DNA from: Clostridium_AM tanneri
GTDB lineage: Bacteria > Bacillota > Clostridia > Clostridiales > Clostridiaceae
Direction of reading: 5' to 3'
DNA: 64,000 nt
Assembly: GCF_033659955.1 (NCBI RefSeq)
Contig: NZ_JARUJP010000013.1
Coordinates: 1 to 64,000 of the forward strand
In this document: positions 1 to 8,460 of the stretch, piece after piece
Position numbering within the stretch: position 1 is the stretch's first letter
How the letters are laid out: each line of letters starts with the position of its first letter
Notes under the pieces: generated by a model
What the model was told of the DNA's origin: nothing
The model's database searches: none
The model's input: the letters and a program-made list of their open reading frames with translations, nothing else
Program-made: the position numbers and the translations under genes

Positions 1-48
1 AAAAAAAGGACCATATCTCTTCCAAAGAGACAGGGTCCTTTCTTAAAG
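1..48 (-). terminator. Intrinsic terminator of the 432-aa CWB2 gene
   Basis: The outer arms AAAGGACC and GGTCCTTT pair perfectly, with a second inner stem TCTCT/AGAGA. Read on the minus strand the hairpin ends in a run of seven T, the layout of a rho-independent terminator, about 65 bases after the stop codon of the CWB2 gene that ends at 112. Confidence 0.8.
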
Positions 49-111
49 TTACAACTTACTCTACTAAAAATATTATATTAAGTTTTGCTCATATAGACCC
101 TACTATTAAAT

Positions 112-1410
112 CTATAGTACTCCTGCTTGCTGCAACAAACTTTGTAATTTAACAATATCAATACCTGCTAGTTTAGTTCCAATATCCTGTTTCTCCTCAT
201 CAGTTAACTGCTCATATAGCTTGTTATATTCATCCAGTTCACTTGTTAGGTCATAATTAGGATCAGATATACCTTTGCTTAAAGAGTCGATTAGTTTTGT
301 AACTACCTTCTTTTCATTGTCTGTAGCTAATTCAGGTACTTTAGCGTTTACTTGGCTTACAAACTTTTGTACTTCCTCAGTGATTTCCTTCACTAGGTTA
401 ACTTTTTCTACCTTCATCTCTTCCAATTTAGTTACAATACCTTGAGGAACTACCGCTTCTCCTCCTAAAGCAATGAAGTTACTATCTTCTCCTAAGACAA
501 ACTTCATAAAGCCTTTGGTATTTTCCGGAATTATTCCATCTGTTAACACTATAGGAGAAGAATTTTTTGCTGCTAAAGCTGAACCAGACAGAGCATCTGC
601 AAAGGCTTTACCATTTAACCCGTCACCTTTTACAACATAAAGATTACTAAAATCTATTTTGTCGCTAAAGTATGCCATTACTTCAACATTAGTTTCATAT
701 CTGTCATTTCCACTAAGTCTTACGGCTTCTGTAGGTAATTTTGAAGCCACATCCTCGTTTATGACACCTGCTCCCCCTATAACATAAGATTCTTCTATAG
801 AATCCTTAACACCATCTAGATACTCCTTTACCTTATCTGGTAACTTATCCTTTTCAGTTAATAAAATTGGCATGCTTTCTTTACCTGCTACAGGTGCTAT
901 CGATAAAGCATCTGCAAAACCATTTCCTGATGTAAGTACTATCTTACTTACTGTCCCAAGTGCCTTAGCTACCTCTACTGAAGTTTCGTATCTATCAAGT
1001 CCACCTAAACGTTGTACATTAGGTATTAAAGATGATATTTCTTGAGCTGCAGCTTTAGATACAGAAGCATTGCCACCTATTATAAAAGCATGGCTTGGCT
1101 TTAATCTTTGTATCTCTTTTTTAGCATTTTTATCTAAGGCCCCTGCACTTGTCAATAATATTGGAGCATTATATTTTTTAGCAAGTGGTGATGCACTTAA
1201 GGCATCTGGGTAATCTTCTCCATTTGCAATTACTACATAATCAGAGGTTGTCCATCCACTGTTAGAAATTGCCGCAGAGGTTTCATATCTATCTAATCCT
1301 GCAAGTCTTGAAGATGCAGCACTAACATAAGTGGACATTGCTCCACTTAAAGAAGCTGTCATAACTACTGATAATATTAGTGATGTAATGTTCTTTTTTC
1401 TTTTTAGCAT
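112..1410 (-). CDS. Cell-wall-binding repeat 2 (CWB2) surface protein
   Basis: Secreted cell-surface protein of 432 residues. Residues 1-31 form a signal peptide (basic MLKRKK start, hydrophobic core, small residues before AASSRLAG). Three CWB2 (PF04122) modules follow at about 35-130, 136-232 and 233-335, each opening with an RLxGxDRYET motif and containing the FADALS/YPDALS and IIGGxxxVS signatures. In this family three modules trimerise and anchor the protein non-covalently to anionic wall polymers (family knowledge). The last ~95 residues are charged and predicted helical, without a domain I recognise, and would carry the specific function. A ribosome-binding site GGGAG lies just before the ATG. 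It is the first of three CWB2 genes in a row on this strand, each with its own spacing, so probably separately transcribed. Confidence 0.92.
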   Translation of the reverse strand: MLKRKKNITSLILSVVMTASLSGAMSTYVSAASSRLAGLDRYETSAAISNSGWTTSDYVVIANGEDYPDALSASPLAKKYNAPILLTSAGALDKNAKKEIQRLKPSHAFIIGGNASVSKAAAQEISSLIPNVQRLGGLDRYETSVEVAKALGTVSKIVLTSGNGFADALSIAPVAGKESMPILLTEKDKLPDKVKEYLDGVKDSIEESYVIGGAGVINEDVASKLPTEAVRLSGNDRYETNVEVMAYFSDKIDFSNLYVVKGDGLNGKAFADALSGSALAAKNSSPIVLTDGIIPENTKGFMKFVLGEDSNFIALGGEAVVPQGIVTKLEEMKVEKVNLVKEITEEVQKFVSQVNAKVPELATDNEKKVVTKLIDSLSKGISDPNYDLTSELDEYNKLYEQLTDEEKQDIGTKLAGIDIVKLQSLLQQAGVL

Positions 1411-1817
1411 AAATTTATCTCCCTTTGTTTTGTAAAATTTATTATTACTAAAATTATTAATTAACTATATATACGCTTAAGGAATTAATTTTTCCATTTT
1501 TCACTTTATAACTTGAAAAGAATTTTTTTGAAAATCTAATCTTAAAGTTAACTAAAACTTATTAGGAATGTTTCTCCATGATTTGATATGTTGAACGTAT
1601 TCGATGATTATATTCTATCTGTTATAAAACAAATTTACAATATTGAAATACTAGTAGTTGTTCATAGTTAGGCCTAATTTGTTGTTTTTAACCATAAATA
1701 TTATTTATACAGAATGAATTAATTGAAGCTAAAAACTTTAATATTAGGGCTTCAAAAATTCAAAGAATGTATGCAAACATCCCTTATTCCTATTAAACCT
1801 TTGAACCTACTAAGTTA
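1411..1817. other. Intergenic region, 407 bp, no gene seen
   Basis: AT-rich spacer between two minus-strand CWB2 genes. It must carry the promoter of the gene ending at 112 and the 3' untranslated region of the gene ending at 1818. I see no open reading frame with a ribosome-binding site and no convincing hairpin plus T tract. Confidence 0.5.
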
Positions 1818-3293
1818 CTAAGGCGTTGTTCTAAGATGTTCTCCAGGAGCACTTACCCATACCATAACTGAATCTGCTGGTCTTGTTATTAATACTTCCC
1901 TATTATCCAATTTGATTATCTTATTCAGATTAGCACTGAAATCTTTTTCAAATATATTATACAAAGTCATATAATCATTAGGAAAATAAAACTTAAATAA
2001 TTGTTGAGCAATAGGTTTTGCCTTATAACTTCCCTCTATATTAGGGTCATTATTCCATGCATCAATTTGAATCATTATTTGTGAATTATAAGTCTTTCCG
2101 TAATTAACTTCATCACCAACAGTTATTACTGTTGAATTTGTGTTAATAGGATGTTCCTTAAACAAACTATATCCTGCCCAACTTTGTCCATGTCCAAAGC
2201 CTAATTCTTTGTCTAACACAGCAAAATCACCTTCTACATCAGAAGTTGCAGTTGACTTTATTTGTGGACATACCCAATCAGCAGGATTTGAGGTTATAGG
2301 ATTAACGTTATTCAGAGTACTCTCATCTATGTCATTGCCTACTATTACTAAGTCTTTATCCTTCACAAAGTTCTTTACGTCTGTACTGCAATCAGTATCC
2401 ATCAGCATAATTGGATGATTAGTTTTATTCGCGTATACTGATGCTACAAGAGCGTTGTGAAAGTCTTTTCCTGTAGTTAGAGTAAACTTATCTAAAGCTG
2501 AATCGAAATTACTAACTATTTTTTGAGCAGTTCCATACCTATCAGCTCCGCCTAAACGTGTAACACTAATTCCCATAGCTCCAAGTTCATCTTCCACTTG
2601 CTGTGAAACAACACCTGTTCCTCCAAGTATATAAACTTTCTTAATGCCCCAATCACTTAAAGCCTGTTTAGTATTTGCATTTAAGCTATCCTTATCTGTC
2701 AGTAAAATAGGACTTCCATTCGTAAAACTTGAACTTGCTAAGGCATCAGCGAATCCATACGCATTGCTTAAAAAAGCTGTTGTAGACTTACTTTTACTTA
2801 TAACCTCATTTCCAACAGCCACCGCAGTTGCAAATCTATCATTCCCAGATAACCTTGTAACTACTAAACCTTGAACTTTAAAACCATCTTCAACACTTTG
2901 AGAAATAGACTCCGTTCCTCCTAATATGTACACTTTTTTTGCATTTAATCTTTTTATTTCATTTAAAGTATTCTCATTTAGAGTATCTTTTGATGTAAAC
3001 AGTATTGGTGCATTTAGATTTATACCAAGTGAAGTACCTGATAATGCATCTGGAAAATTGGCTGATGAAGCAAGGATGATGTCATCTGAAGTTGTCCATC
3101 CTGCTTGGCTTACCGCTGTTGCAGTTGTATAATAATCTGCTCCAGTAATTCTTTTAACATTCGAACTATTCTCCTGCGTACTTGAAATTAACGTTGTGGT
3201 ATCTGCCTTAACACTTTTTATATTAAAAGTGCAAACAGTAGCACTTATAATAGCTACTAAAGCAGTTGTTGTTGCTAATATTTTCTTATTCAT
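1818..3293 (-). CDS. CWB2 surface protein with conserved C-terminal domain (paralogue A)
   Basis: Secreted wall-anchored protein of 491 residues. Residues 1-31 are a signal peptide (MNKK, hydrophobic stretch, cleavage near VKAD). CWB2 modules lie at about 48-145, 147-243 and 247-325, opening with RITGADYYTT, RLSGNDRFAT and RLGGADRYGT. Residues 339-491 form a C-terminal domain beginning WVCPQIKSTA, with DKELGFGHG in its middle, ending WVSAPGEHLRTTP. The same domain closes the neighbouring gene at 3457-5376, and the last ~30 coding bases of both genes are almost identical, so the two arose by tandem duplication. I do not recognise the C-terminal domain. The ATG is preceded by AAAGGAG at suitable spacing. 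Confidence 0.9.
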   Translation of the reverse strand: MNKKILATTTALVAIISATVCTFNIKSVKADTTTLISSTQENSSNVKRITGADYYTTATAVSQAGWTTSDDIILASSANFPDALSGTSLGINLNAPILFTSKDTLNENTLNEIKRLNAKKVYILGGTESISQSVEDGFKVQGLVVTRLSGNDRFATAVAVGNEVISKSKSTTAFLSNAYGFADALASSSFTNGSPILLTDKDSLNANTKQALSDWGIKKVYILGGTGVVSQQVEDELGAMGISVTRLGGADRYGTAQKIVSNFDSALDKFTLTTGKDFHNALVASVYANKTNHPIMLMDTDCSTDVKNFVKDKDLVIVGNDIDESTLNNVNPITSNPADWVCPQIKSTATSDVEGDFAVLDKELGFGHGQSWAGYSLFKEHPINTNSTVITVGDEVNYGKTYNSQIMIQIDAWNNDPNIEGSYKAKPIAQQLFKFYFPNDYMTLYNIFEKDFSANLNKIIKLDNREVLITRPADSVMVWVSAPGEHLRTTP

Positions 3294-3456
3294 AATTATG
3301 CTCCTTTTTTAATAATATTAGTTAAGTGTATATCTTCTTAATCTTATGTTACTCTTTTGTTTCTTATTAATAATAGTTAAGAAAGTTGACTTCCCATATC
3401 TTAATCCCTAAACCTACATCCCTATAATGTCCTTCTTTCTAACAATCTACTATTTA

Positions 3457-5376
3457 CTAAGGTGTTGTTCTAAGATGTTCTCCAGGAGCACTTACCCAAA
3501 TCATAAGTTTATCTTGCGGACAAGTAAATAATACTTCCCTACTATCTATAGTAACCACATGATCAAGTAAAGCATATGCTTCTGCATCTGTTCCTTTATA
3601 GATAGTATTTACATAATTAAACATTGTTTCATATCCTTTTGGGAAATAAAACTTGAATAATTGTTTCGCTATCTGTTTGACTCTGTAATTTTCTGGATAA
3701 TAATATTCCCCATCCCATACATCAAATTGAATCATTATTTCAGTATTATAAGTGTTATATTTTCCTGCAATTGTTTGATTACTTATATTAATAACACTGT
3801 TTTTAGTAGATTTAACATGCTCTCCAAAAAGATTATAGGCCGCAAACCCTGCTCCATGTCCAAATCCTAATTCTTTATCTAATACTTCAAAATTATTTTC
3901 GATGTCTGATATTGCAGTAGATTTTATTTTTGGACATATCCATCTTTCCATATGTGTTGAATAATAAATGTACCTTGGTGTACCATGCTCATCATTCTCA
4001 ATATCTTTTTCGGTTAGCACAGGCATATCATTTAATGTACTAAATGTCATTCCATCTTTTGAATAATAACTCACAGGTACAGGATTTCTTATTACATCTT
4101 CTGATATATCATTTCCAACAATTATAAAACTTTTATCTTTTACAAAGTTTTTAGTTTCCACACTGCTATCATTATCCATCAGCATTACTGGTTGATTTAT
4201 CCTACTCCCATAAACAGATGCTACAAGAGCATCATGATAATCTTTTGCAGTAACTAATGTAAATTTAGTACCATCTTTATTAAAGTAGTTCGTTATTTTC
4301 TGAGAAGTATCATACCTATCAACTCCACCTAAGCGTGTAACAGTAACGTCCATATCATTGAGTTCCTGTTCAACATTTTCTGAAACTACTCCGTTTCCAC
4401 CAGCTATATATATGTTCTTAATTTTCCAATCACTTAAAGCCTTTTTTGTTGTTGCATTTATGCTATCTTTTTCAGTTAATAGAATAGGACTTCCTTGTTG
4501 TCCTGCGTATGTAGCTACTGATAATGCATCAGCAAAACCATAAGCATTTGAAAGAAATACTGTATTAGATTTACTTTTATTTACTATTTCTTGTCCTATG
4601 GTTAAAGACGTTTGAAATCTATCTGTGCCCTGCAATCTAACTATATCAATGCCTTGAGCTCTAATACTATTTTCTAAATCTGAAGAAACCGCTCCTTGTC
4701 CACCTAAAATATATACTTTTTTAGCTCCTAAACGTGTTATTTCGGTTTTAGTTTCATTATTATTTTTATCTATTTCATCTCTTAATTCACTTGCAGTATG
4801 AGAATCATACTGACTCAAATTATCTATTTTAGCTGTAAATAATATTGGTGCATTTAGTTGAATTGCAAGAGAAGTTCCACATAGAGCATCTGGGAAATCT
4901 TCACCACTTGCAAGTACAACACTATCAGCTTTATCCCATCCAGCCTTGCTTACTGCTGTGGCTATTTCATAAGAACTTCCACCTATTATCTTTTGAGTTG
5001 TTATTTTTTGAGTTGTAGAATCTGCCAACTGCGTTCCTGTAACTTTAGTAGTCGTATCAGATTTTGACCCTTGAAGAACTTCTTTATCTATTGACGTTAA
5101 CTTATTTAACAGTGGTTCTCTATTTTCTTCATCATACAGTCCCATTACTGCATTATAAGCTTCATTGTAATAAATAAGTGATTTCTGCTCTATGGCTTCA
5201 TTAACCATCTCTTCTACTAAACTTAAAGTTTCTGGTAAATCATGTCTTTCGTAAGTTACACCGCCATTTTCGTCTTGGTGGTGAGAAATTGTTTCTCCAT
5301 GTACAACAGAATAATTTGATAAAAATGTGACTAAAAATAATGCCAATAATATACTTCTAATTTTTATATTTTTCAT
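3457..5376 (-). CDS. CWB2 surface protein with conserved C-terminal domain (paralogue B)
   Basis: Secreted protein of 639 residues. I start it at the second of two close ATGs (5376), because AGGAG at 5386-5390 sits nine bases from it and only three from the first ATG. A signal peptide covers roughly residues 1-28 (cleavage near VHGE). A ~100-residue charged helical segment, absent from paralogue A, precedes three CWB2 modules at about 128-245, 247-345 and 347-430. The first module carries an insert of ~20 residues (DNLSQYDSHTASELRDE region). The C-terminal domain at about 479-639 (WICPKIKSTA ... DKELGFGHG ... WVSAPGEHLRTTP) matches paralogue A. A linker of about 50 residues not found in paralogue A joins the modules to it. 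The partner or ligand of the shared domain is unknown. Confidence 0.9.
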   Translation of the reverse strand: MKNIKIRSILLALFLVTFLSNYSVVHGETISHHQDENGGVTYERHDLPETLSLVEEMVNEAIEQKSLIYYNEAYNAVMGLYDEENREPLLNKLTSIDKEVLQGSKSDTTTKVTGTQLADSTTQKITTQKIIGGSSYEIATAVSKAGWDKADSVVLASGEDFPDALCGTSLAIQLNAPILFTAKIDNLSQYDSHTASELRDEIDKNNNETKTEITRLGAKKVYILGGQGAVSSDLENSIRAQGIDIVRLQGTDRFQTSLTIGQEIVNKSKSNTVFLSNAYGFADALSVATYAGQQGSPILLTEKDSINATTKKALSDWKIKNIYIAGGNGVVSENVEQELNDMDVTVTRLGGVDRYDTSQKITNYFNKDGTKFTLVTAKDYHDALVASVYGSRINQPVMLMDNDSSVETKNFVKDKSFIIVGNDISEDVIRNPVPVSYYSKDGMTFSTLNDMPVLTEKDIENDEHGTPRYIYYSTHMERWICPKIKSTAISDIENNFEVLDKELGFGHGAGFAAYNLFGEHVKSTKNSVINISNQTIAGKYNTYNTEIMIQFDVWDGEYYYPENYRVKQIAKQLFKFYFPKGYETMFNYVNTIYKGTDAEAYALLDHVVTIDSREVLFTCPQDKLMIWVSAPGEHLRTTP

Positions 5377-5906
5377 AAACATTTTCTCCTTTTATATTTT
5401 ATTGAATAACCTTCGTAATTTGCAAAAACTACTTTGTTCATATCATACTAGATTTTTAGCTCCAGCAATGTGGTTAATGCCTTATCCCCCTCCAAGAATC
5501 CATCTAAAACAAGTTGTAATCTTATATCAAGTGTAAATCTCATTATTTTCACTGAACCTTTCATCGGCATACGCACGTTTCTCTTCACTTCTTCATCTTC
5601 TTAGTCTCTATTAGCCTCGTTTAATACGCTAAACAAATTTGCCATTGACCTCAAACCATACGCAATATCTACAGGATAAAGGATAAAGAATAATAGATAT
5701 TAGAATAATTAAATCTTTTATTCGAAATGAAGCACTTCTCATGTTAACATTATAAAAACGTAGATTAAAAAACATATTACTAATATTATTCAGATACCAG
5801 TTAAAACAAATAACTCTTCTCCTTTTAAAATTCTATTTGCTTCTTCATTAAATTTTCCTCTTAAGATCATGTGTTTTATTGTTCCACTTTATGTATGTTT
5901 AAAAAG

Positions 5907-6029
5907 TTACTGTTTCTTTTCAATATTCAAAGTTTTTTCATAAAGCTCCCCATTCCTTTCTAATAAAAAACTTAAATTTTTTACTTAATTCCTCTCTTTT
6001 TCACTTAAAACTCCAAGAATTTTATCTTT
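5907..6029 (-). pseudogene. C-terminal coding remnant, unknown family
   Basis: One minus-strand frame reads KDKILGVLSEKERN, one TAA stop, then VKNLSFLLERNGELYEKT and a short KK-rich end before a second stop. The amphipathic, charged composition looks like the last helix of a small regulator, for example a MarR-type protein, but there is too little to assign a family. No start codon or ribosome-binding site goes with it, so I read it as a relic. Confidence 0.4.
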
Positions 6030-6079
6030 ATATTTCTACCTTCCTATCTGTCCTTTGAATACATAACTTAAATAAACCT

Positions 6080-6320
6080 AAACTCTGATAAGCTTGACAT
6101 TATAGTATTATCAGCCTTGTTCACCTTCTTTACATATTGCTGTATCAATCTTAAAATAGTCAGCATATGTAATTCTTATTATTTTTGAGATATCTTGAGT
6201 TTCGTTAACCGCCTAAGAAGTCCAATCTGATTTTATTCATTTTGTAATAAAACTAGGTAATGTTGCCACCTACACTACTGTAATAGCTGCTGATATGCTT
6301 AATAGTTCTTTGCTAATCAT
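6080..6320 (-). pseudogene. Decayed CWB2 surface-protein gene (5' end only)
   Basis: A good ribosome-binding site (AAGGAG, eight bases before ATG at 6318-6320) still precedes a signal-peptide-like start MISKELLSISAAITVV, which runs into TAG. The same frame continues, with more stops, to a segment reading KIIRITYADYFKIDTAI. This lines up with RITGADYYTTATAV of the neighbouring CWB2 protein. A +1 change of frame then gives NKADNTIMSS, which lines up with DKADSVVLAS of paralogue B. The remaining CWB2 modules are gone. The match in two frames, in the right order, marks this as a dead third copy of the neighbouring paralogues. Confidence 0.75.
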
Positions 6321-6547
6321 AATATTTTCTCCTTGGGTAAACTTAAACGTATTTTGCTATTAAATGAACTATATATATTTTAACAAAATCACCCATAATA
6401 TTCCATAATATCTATATCTTTATCATAAAACTTTCGTTAACTATTTCCCAAAATTCACTTAACGGTCTTTTTCTCAATTCATTTAGCAACTCCAAATTCT
6501 GTGATAAAATTATACTGGTTGATAATCAACTAATATAATTATATATT

Positions 6548-6584
6548 TGATATACGATATTTTGAACGCATTTATCGCATATCA
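6548..6584. promoter_or_regulatory. Inverted repeat, candidate operator of the XRE relic
   Basis: TGATATACGATA (6548-6559) and TATCGCATATCA (6573-6584) are reverse complements with one mismatch, separated by 13 bases. They end 23 bases before the ATG of the broken XRE regulator, the usual place for an autoregulatory operator. A second short palindrome GTTGATAATCAAC lies at 6518-6530. Confidence 0.55.
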
Positions 6585-6607
6585 GGTATGTCTTAAGCGG
6601 ATTTACC

Positions 6608-6790
6608 ATGGAAACTATAAATGAACGAATAAGATATGCTCGAAAAAAGAAAAACTTAACCATAACTCAATTAAAGAACTTGACTGTGAGTTATCAACTG
6701 GAAATTTAAGTGATTTAGAAAACAATAAAATACTCCCTCAGCTCCCGCAAATTCGCTTGTTTCCTTGTTTCTATTCTACCTAATCCCTAA
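6608..6790 (+). pseudogene. Frameshifted XRE-family (HTH_3) regulator
   Basis: From the ATG at 6608 the frame reads METINERIRYARKKKNLTIT, the typical first helix of an XRE repressor, then runs to a stop. The next frame continues it as KELDCELSTGNLSDLENNK, containing the recognition-helix signature STGNLSDLENNK. A further shift gives SAPANSLVSLF, matching the usual end of the domain. At least two indels and the loss of the C-terminal half mean no functional protein. The DNA-binding family is clear; the targets are not. Confidence 0.75.
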
Positions 6791-6800
6791 TTCGGGCAAT

Positions 6801-6845
6801 AAAAAAAGCCCACATTAGAGCGGATTGGTTGGCTCTAATGTGAGG
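6801..6845 (-). terminator. Intrinsic terminator of trmB
   Basis: CACATTAGAGC and GCTCTAATGTG form an 11-bp perfect stem. On the minus strand it is followed by GGGCTTTTTTT. It lies about 70 bases after the trmB stop codon. Confidence 0.9.
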
Positions 6846-6911
6846 TTGATATTCAAAACTTTATTTGTAGGTTCAAGACTATTTTTATATATTCAAAATT
6901 ATATTAGTTGG

Positions 6912-7547
6912 TTACAACAATTTAGCTAGTAAAAACATAGTCTTCATTCCAAGTGAGGTAAACTTTTCCTCATACTCTGTAACAATATTTCCTTGGAAAT
7001 CACTTTTGTGCAAATCATAAGTTAAATACTCTATGCTAAAACCACTTTCTCTGAAATAAACCTGTGAATCTTCAAAGAGCTCTGTATCATCTGTCTTAAA
7101 CCATATTTCGCTCCCTGGTTTTAAGAATTTCTTGTATTCTGTTAAAAATTTCGGGTGGGTTAGCCTTCTTTTATTATGTCTTTCTTTAGGCCATGGGTTA
7201 CAGAAGTTTATATATATTCTGCTTACTTCATCTTTATCAAATATTTCTGCAATACCAGCAATATTCATAGGAATAATTCTGCCATTTTCAAGTTCTGCCT
7301 CAACTAGTTTCTTTAATGCATATATTATTACCTCATCCTTTAAGTCTACACCTATATAGTTTATATTAGGATTTTGCTGTGCATGGTTGGATATAAATCT
7401 TCCTCTTCCACAACCTAATTCTAAATATATATCATTATTATTTTTAAATTCTTCACTCCACTTACCTTTGTACTCCTGTGGTTTTGTTATTGTTAAATGA
7501 CTTGCCTCCATTTCTGGTCTGGCCCACCACTTTTTTCTTAATCTCAT
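6912..7547 (-). CDS. trmB: tRNA (guanine-N7)-methyltransferase TrmB
   Basis: SAM-dependent cytosolic enzyme that makes m7G46 in the variable loop of tRNAs. At 211 residues it has the normal length. The SAM-binding glycine loop LELGCGRGRF is at 42-51 and the acidic residue of motif II at D68. The family signature NPWPKERHNKRRLTHPKFL follows near 115-135, and KTDD sits in the substrate-binding region. AGGAGG lies seven bases before the ATG. It is a single-gene unit: a terminator follows and the gene upstream is more than 100 bases away. Confidence 0.95.
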   Translation of the reverse strand: MRLRKKWWARPEMEASHLTITKPQEYKGKWSEEFKNNNDIYLELGCGRGRFISNHAQQNPNINYIGVDLKDEVIIYALKKLVEAELENGRIIPMNIAGIAEIFDKDEVSRIYINFCNPWPKERHNKRRLTHPKFLTEYKKFLKPGSEIWFKTDDTELFEDSQVYFRESGFSIEYLTYDLHKSDFQGNIVTEYEEKFTSLGMKTMFLLAKLL

Positions 7548-7670
7548 ATGTTTCCTCCTAGTTTATAATAATTACTACTCCAATATTACAACTTATAGTT
7601 CTCCAACCTGTAACTTGATCTGAAGATTTTCACTCAGAAGAACAATAGCTACCTCCATTGTGAATTAGTA

Positions 7671-8315
7671 TTATATAATAGTTCCTGCAATTCTAGTAAA
7701 TACATTATATAAAAATGCTGTAGGAATTCCTACTATATAATTGGACAAAGGTGTTGCTATGAACACTAAAAGTATTATAAGCTGATATCTATAAATTTTA
7801 TCCGAAATTCTATAATAAGCAGCTGGGAATAAGTCTCTTAAAACATGAAATCCATCAAGTCCTGGGATTGGTATTAGATTAAATACAAAAAGCATACAAT
7901 TTATGCTGATAACAGCTCTAAATATACTAATCAATATACCGTAAAGAGTTGGATTTGCACTTAAGCTATTGTGTGCAAACTTCAGAGTTAATGCCATAAG
8001 CACAGCTCCAAGGAAAGCAACTATTAAGTTAGCTATAGGCCCTGCTATGGACACCTTTAAATCATCCTTGTATCTATTTTTATAAGCACTTGGATTTGTC
8101 TCTACCGGCTTTGCCCAACCGAAACCTACTATCAATATCATTAAAAATCCCATTATATCTATATGAACAAAGGGGTTTAATGTAAGCCTTCCTTGAAATT
8201 TTGGAGTCTTATCTCCAAGTTTGTCTGCTACAATTGCATGAGCATATTCATGAAATGTAAGTCCTATTAATATAGCTGGTATTATAAGAATTTTTCCTAA
8301 TAACCAATCATTCAA
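7671..8315 (-). CDS. Site-2 protease family (M50) membrane metalloprotease
   Basis: Polytopic membrane protein of 214 residues, YwhC-like branch of the M50 intramembrane metalloproteases. Zinc-binding HEYAH is at residues 22-26 in the first membrane segment. AGPIAN at 91-96 and NLIPIPGLDG at 146-155 are the second conserved blocks, the latter supplying the third ligand (Asp). There are about five hydrophobic segments and no PDZ domain, so it is not RseP-like. Members cleave membrane-embedded substrates; the substrate here is unknown. It stands alone between intergenic gaps of 120-145 bp. Confidence 0.88.
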   Translation of the reverse strand: MNDWLLGKILIIPAILIGLTFHEYAHAIVADKLGDKTPKFQGRLTLNPFVHIDIMGFLMILIVGFGWAKPVETNPSAYKNRYKDDLKVSIAGPIANLIVAFLGAVLMALTLKFAHNSLSANPTLYGILISIFRAVISINCMLFVFNLIPIPGLDGFHVLRDLFPAAYYRISDKIYRYQLIILLVFIATPLSNYIVGIPTAFLYNVFTRIAGTII

Positions 8316-8422
8316 ATATAATCATCCCTTCTCTAATAAAAGTAACTTAATTATAACAAAACAGTGTTTAATACTCAATAAATGCAACTTATAATTAAAG
8401 AAACTTTCACAGTTGTATATTG

Positions 8423-8458
8423 AAAAAGGATTGATGCATGTTACCATCAATCCTTTTC
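8423..8458 (-). terminator. Intrinsic terminator after the 341-aa gene
   Basis: AAAAGGATTGATG pairs with CATCAATCCTTTT around an 8-base loop, directly beyond the stop codon at 8461, with a T-rich end on the minus strand. Confidence 0.8.
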
Positions 8459-8460
8459 TG

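Larger units (their letters stand above)
5377..6607. other. Decayed, gene-poor region
   Basis: About 1.2 kb without an intact gene. Translation of the minus strand shows coding-like fragments interrupted by stops and frame changes: a CWB2 gene relic (about 6080-6320), a helical C-terminal fragment (5907-6029), and a weaker coding-like stretch at about 5430-5690 (one frame reads LDGFLEGDKALTTLLELK before a stop). An inverted repeat next to an XRE relic lies at 6548-6584. Confidence 0.6.

Noticed and set aside
112..5376. Tandem DNA repeats or CRISPR-like array
   Set aside because: The repetition is at protein level (CWB2 modules about 95 residues long) with diverged DNA; no short direct repeats with spacers are present.
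5430..5690. Possible transposase or plasmid replication gene relic
   Set aside because: One frame looks coding-like, but it is too short and broken to name a family; kept only as part of the decayed region.
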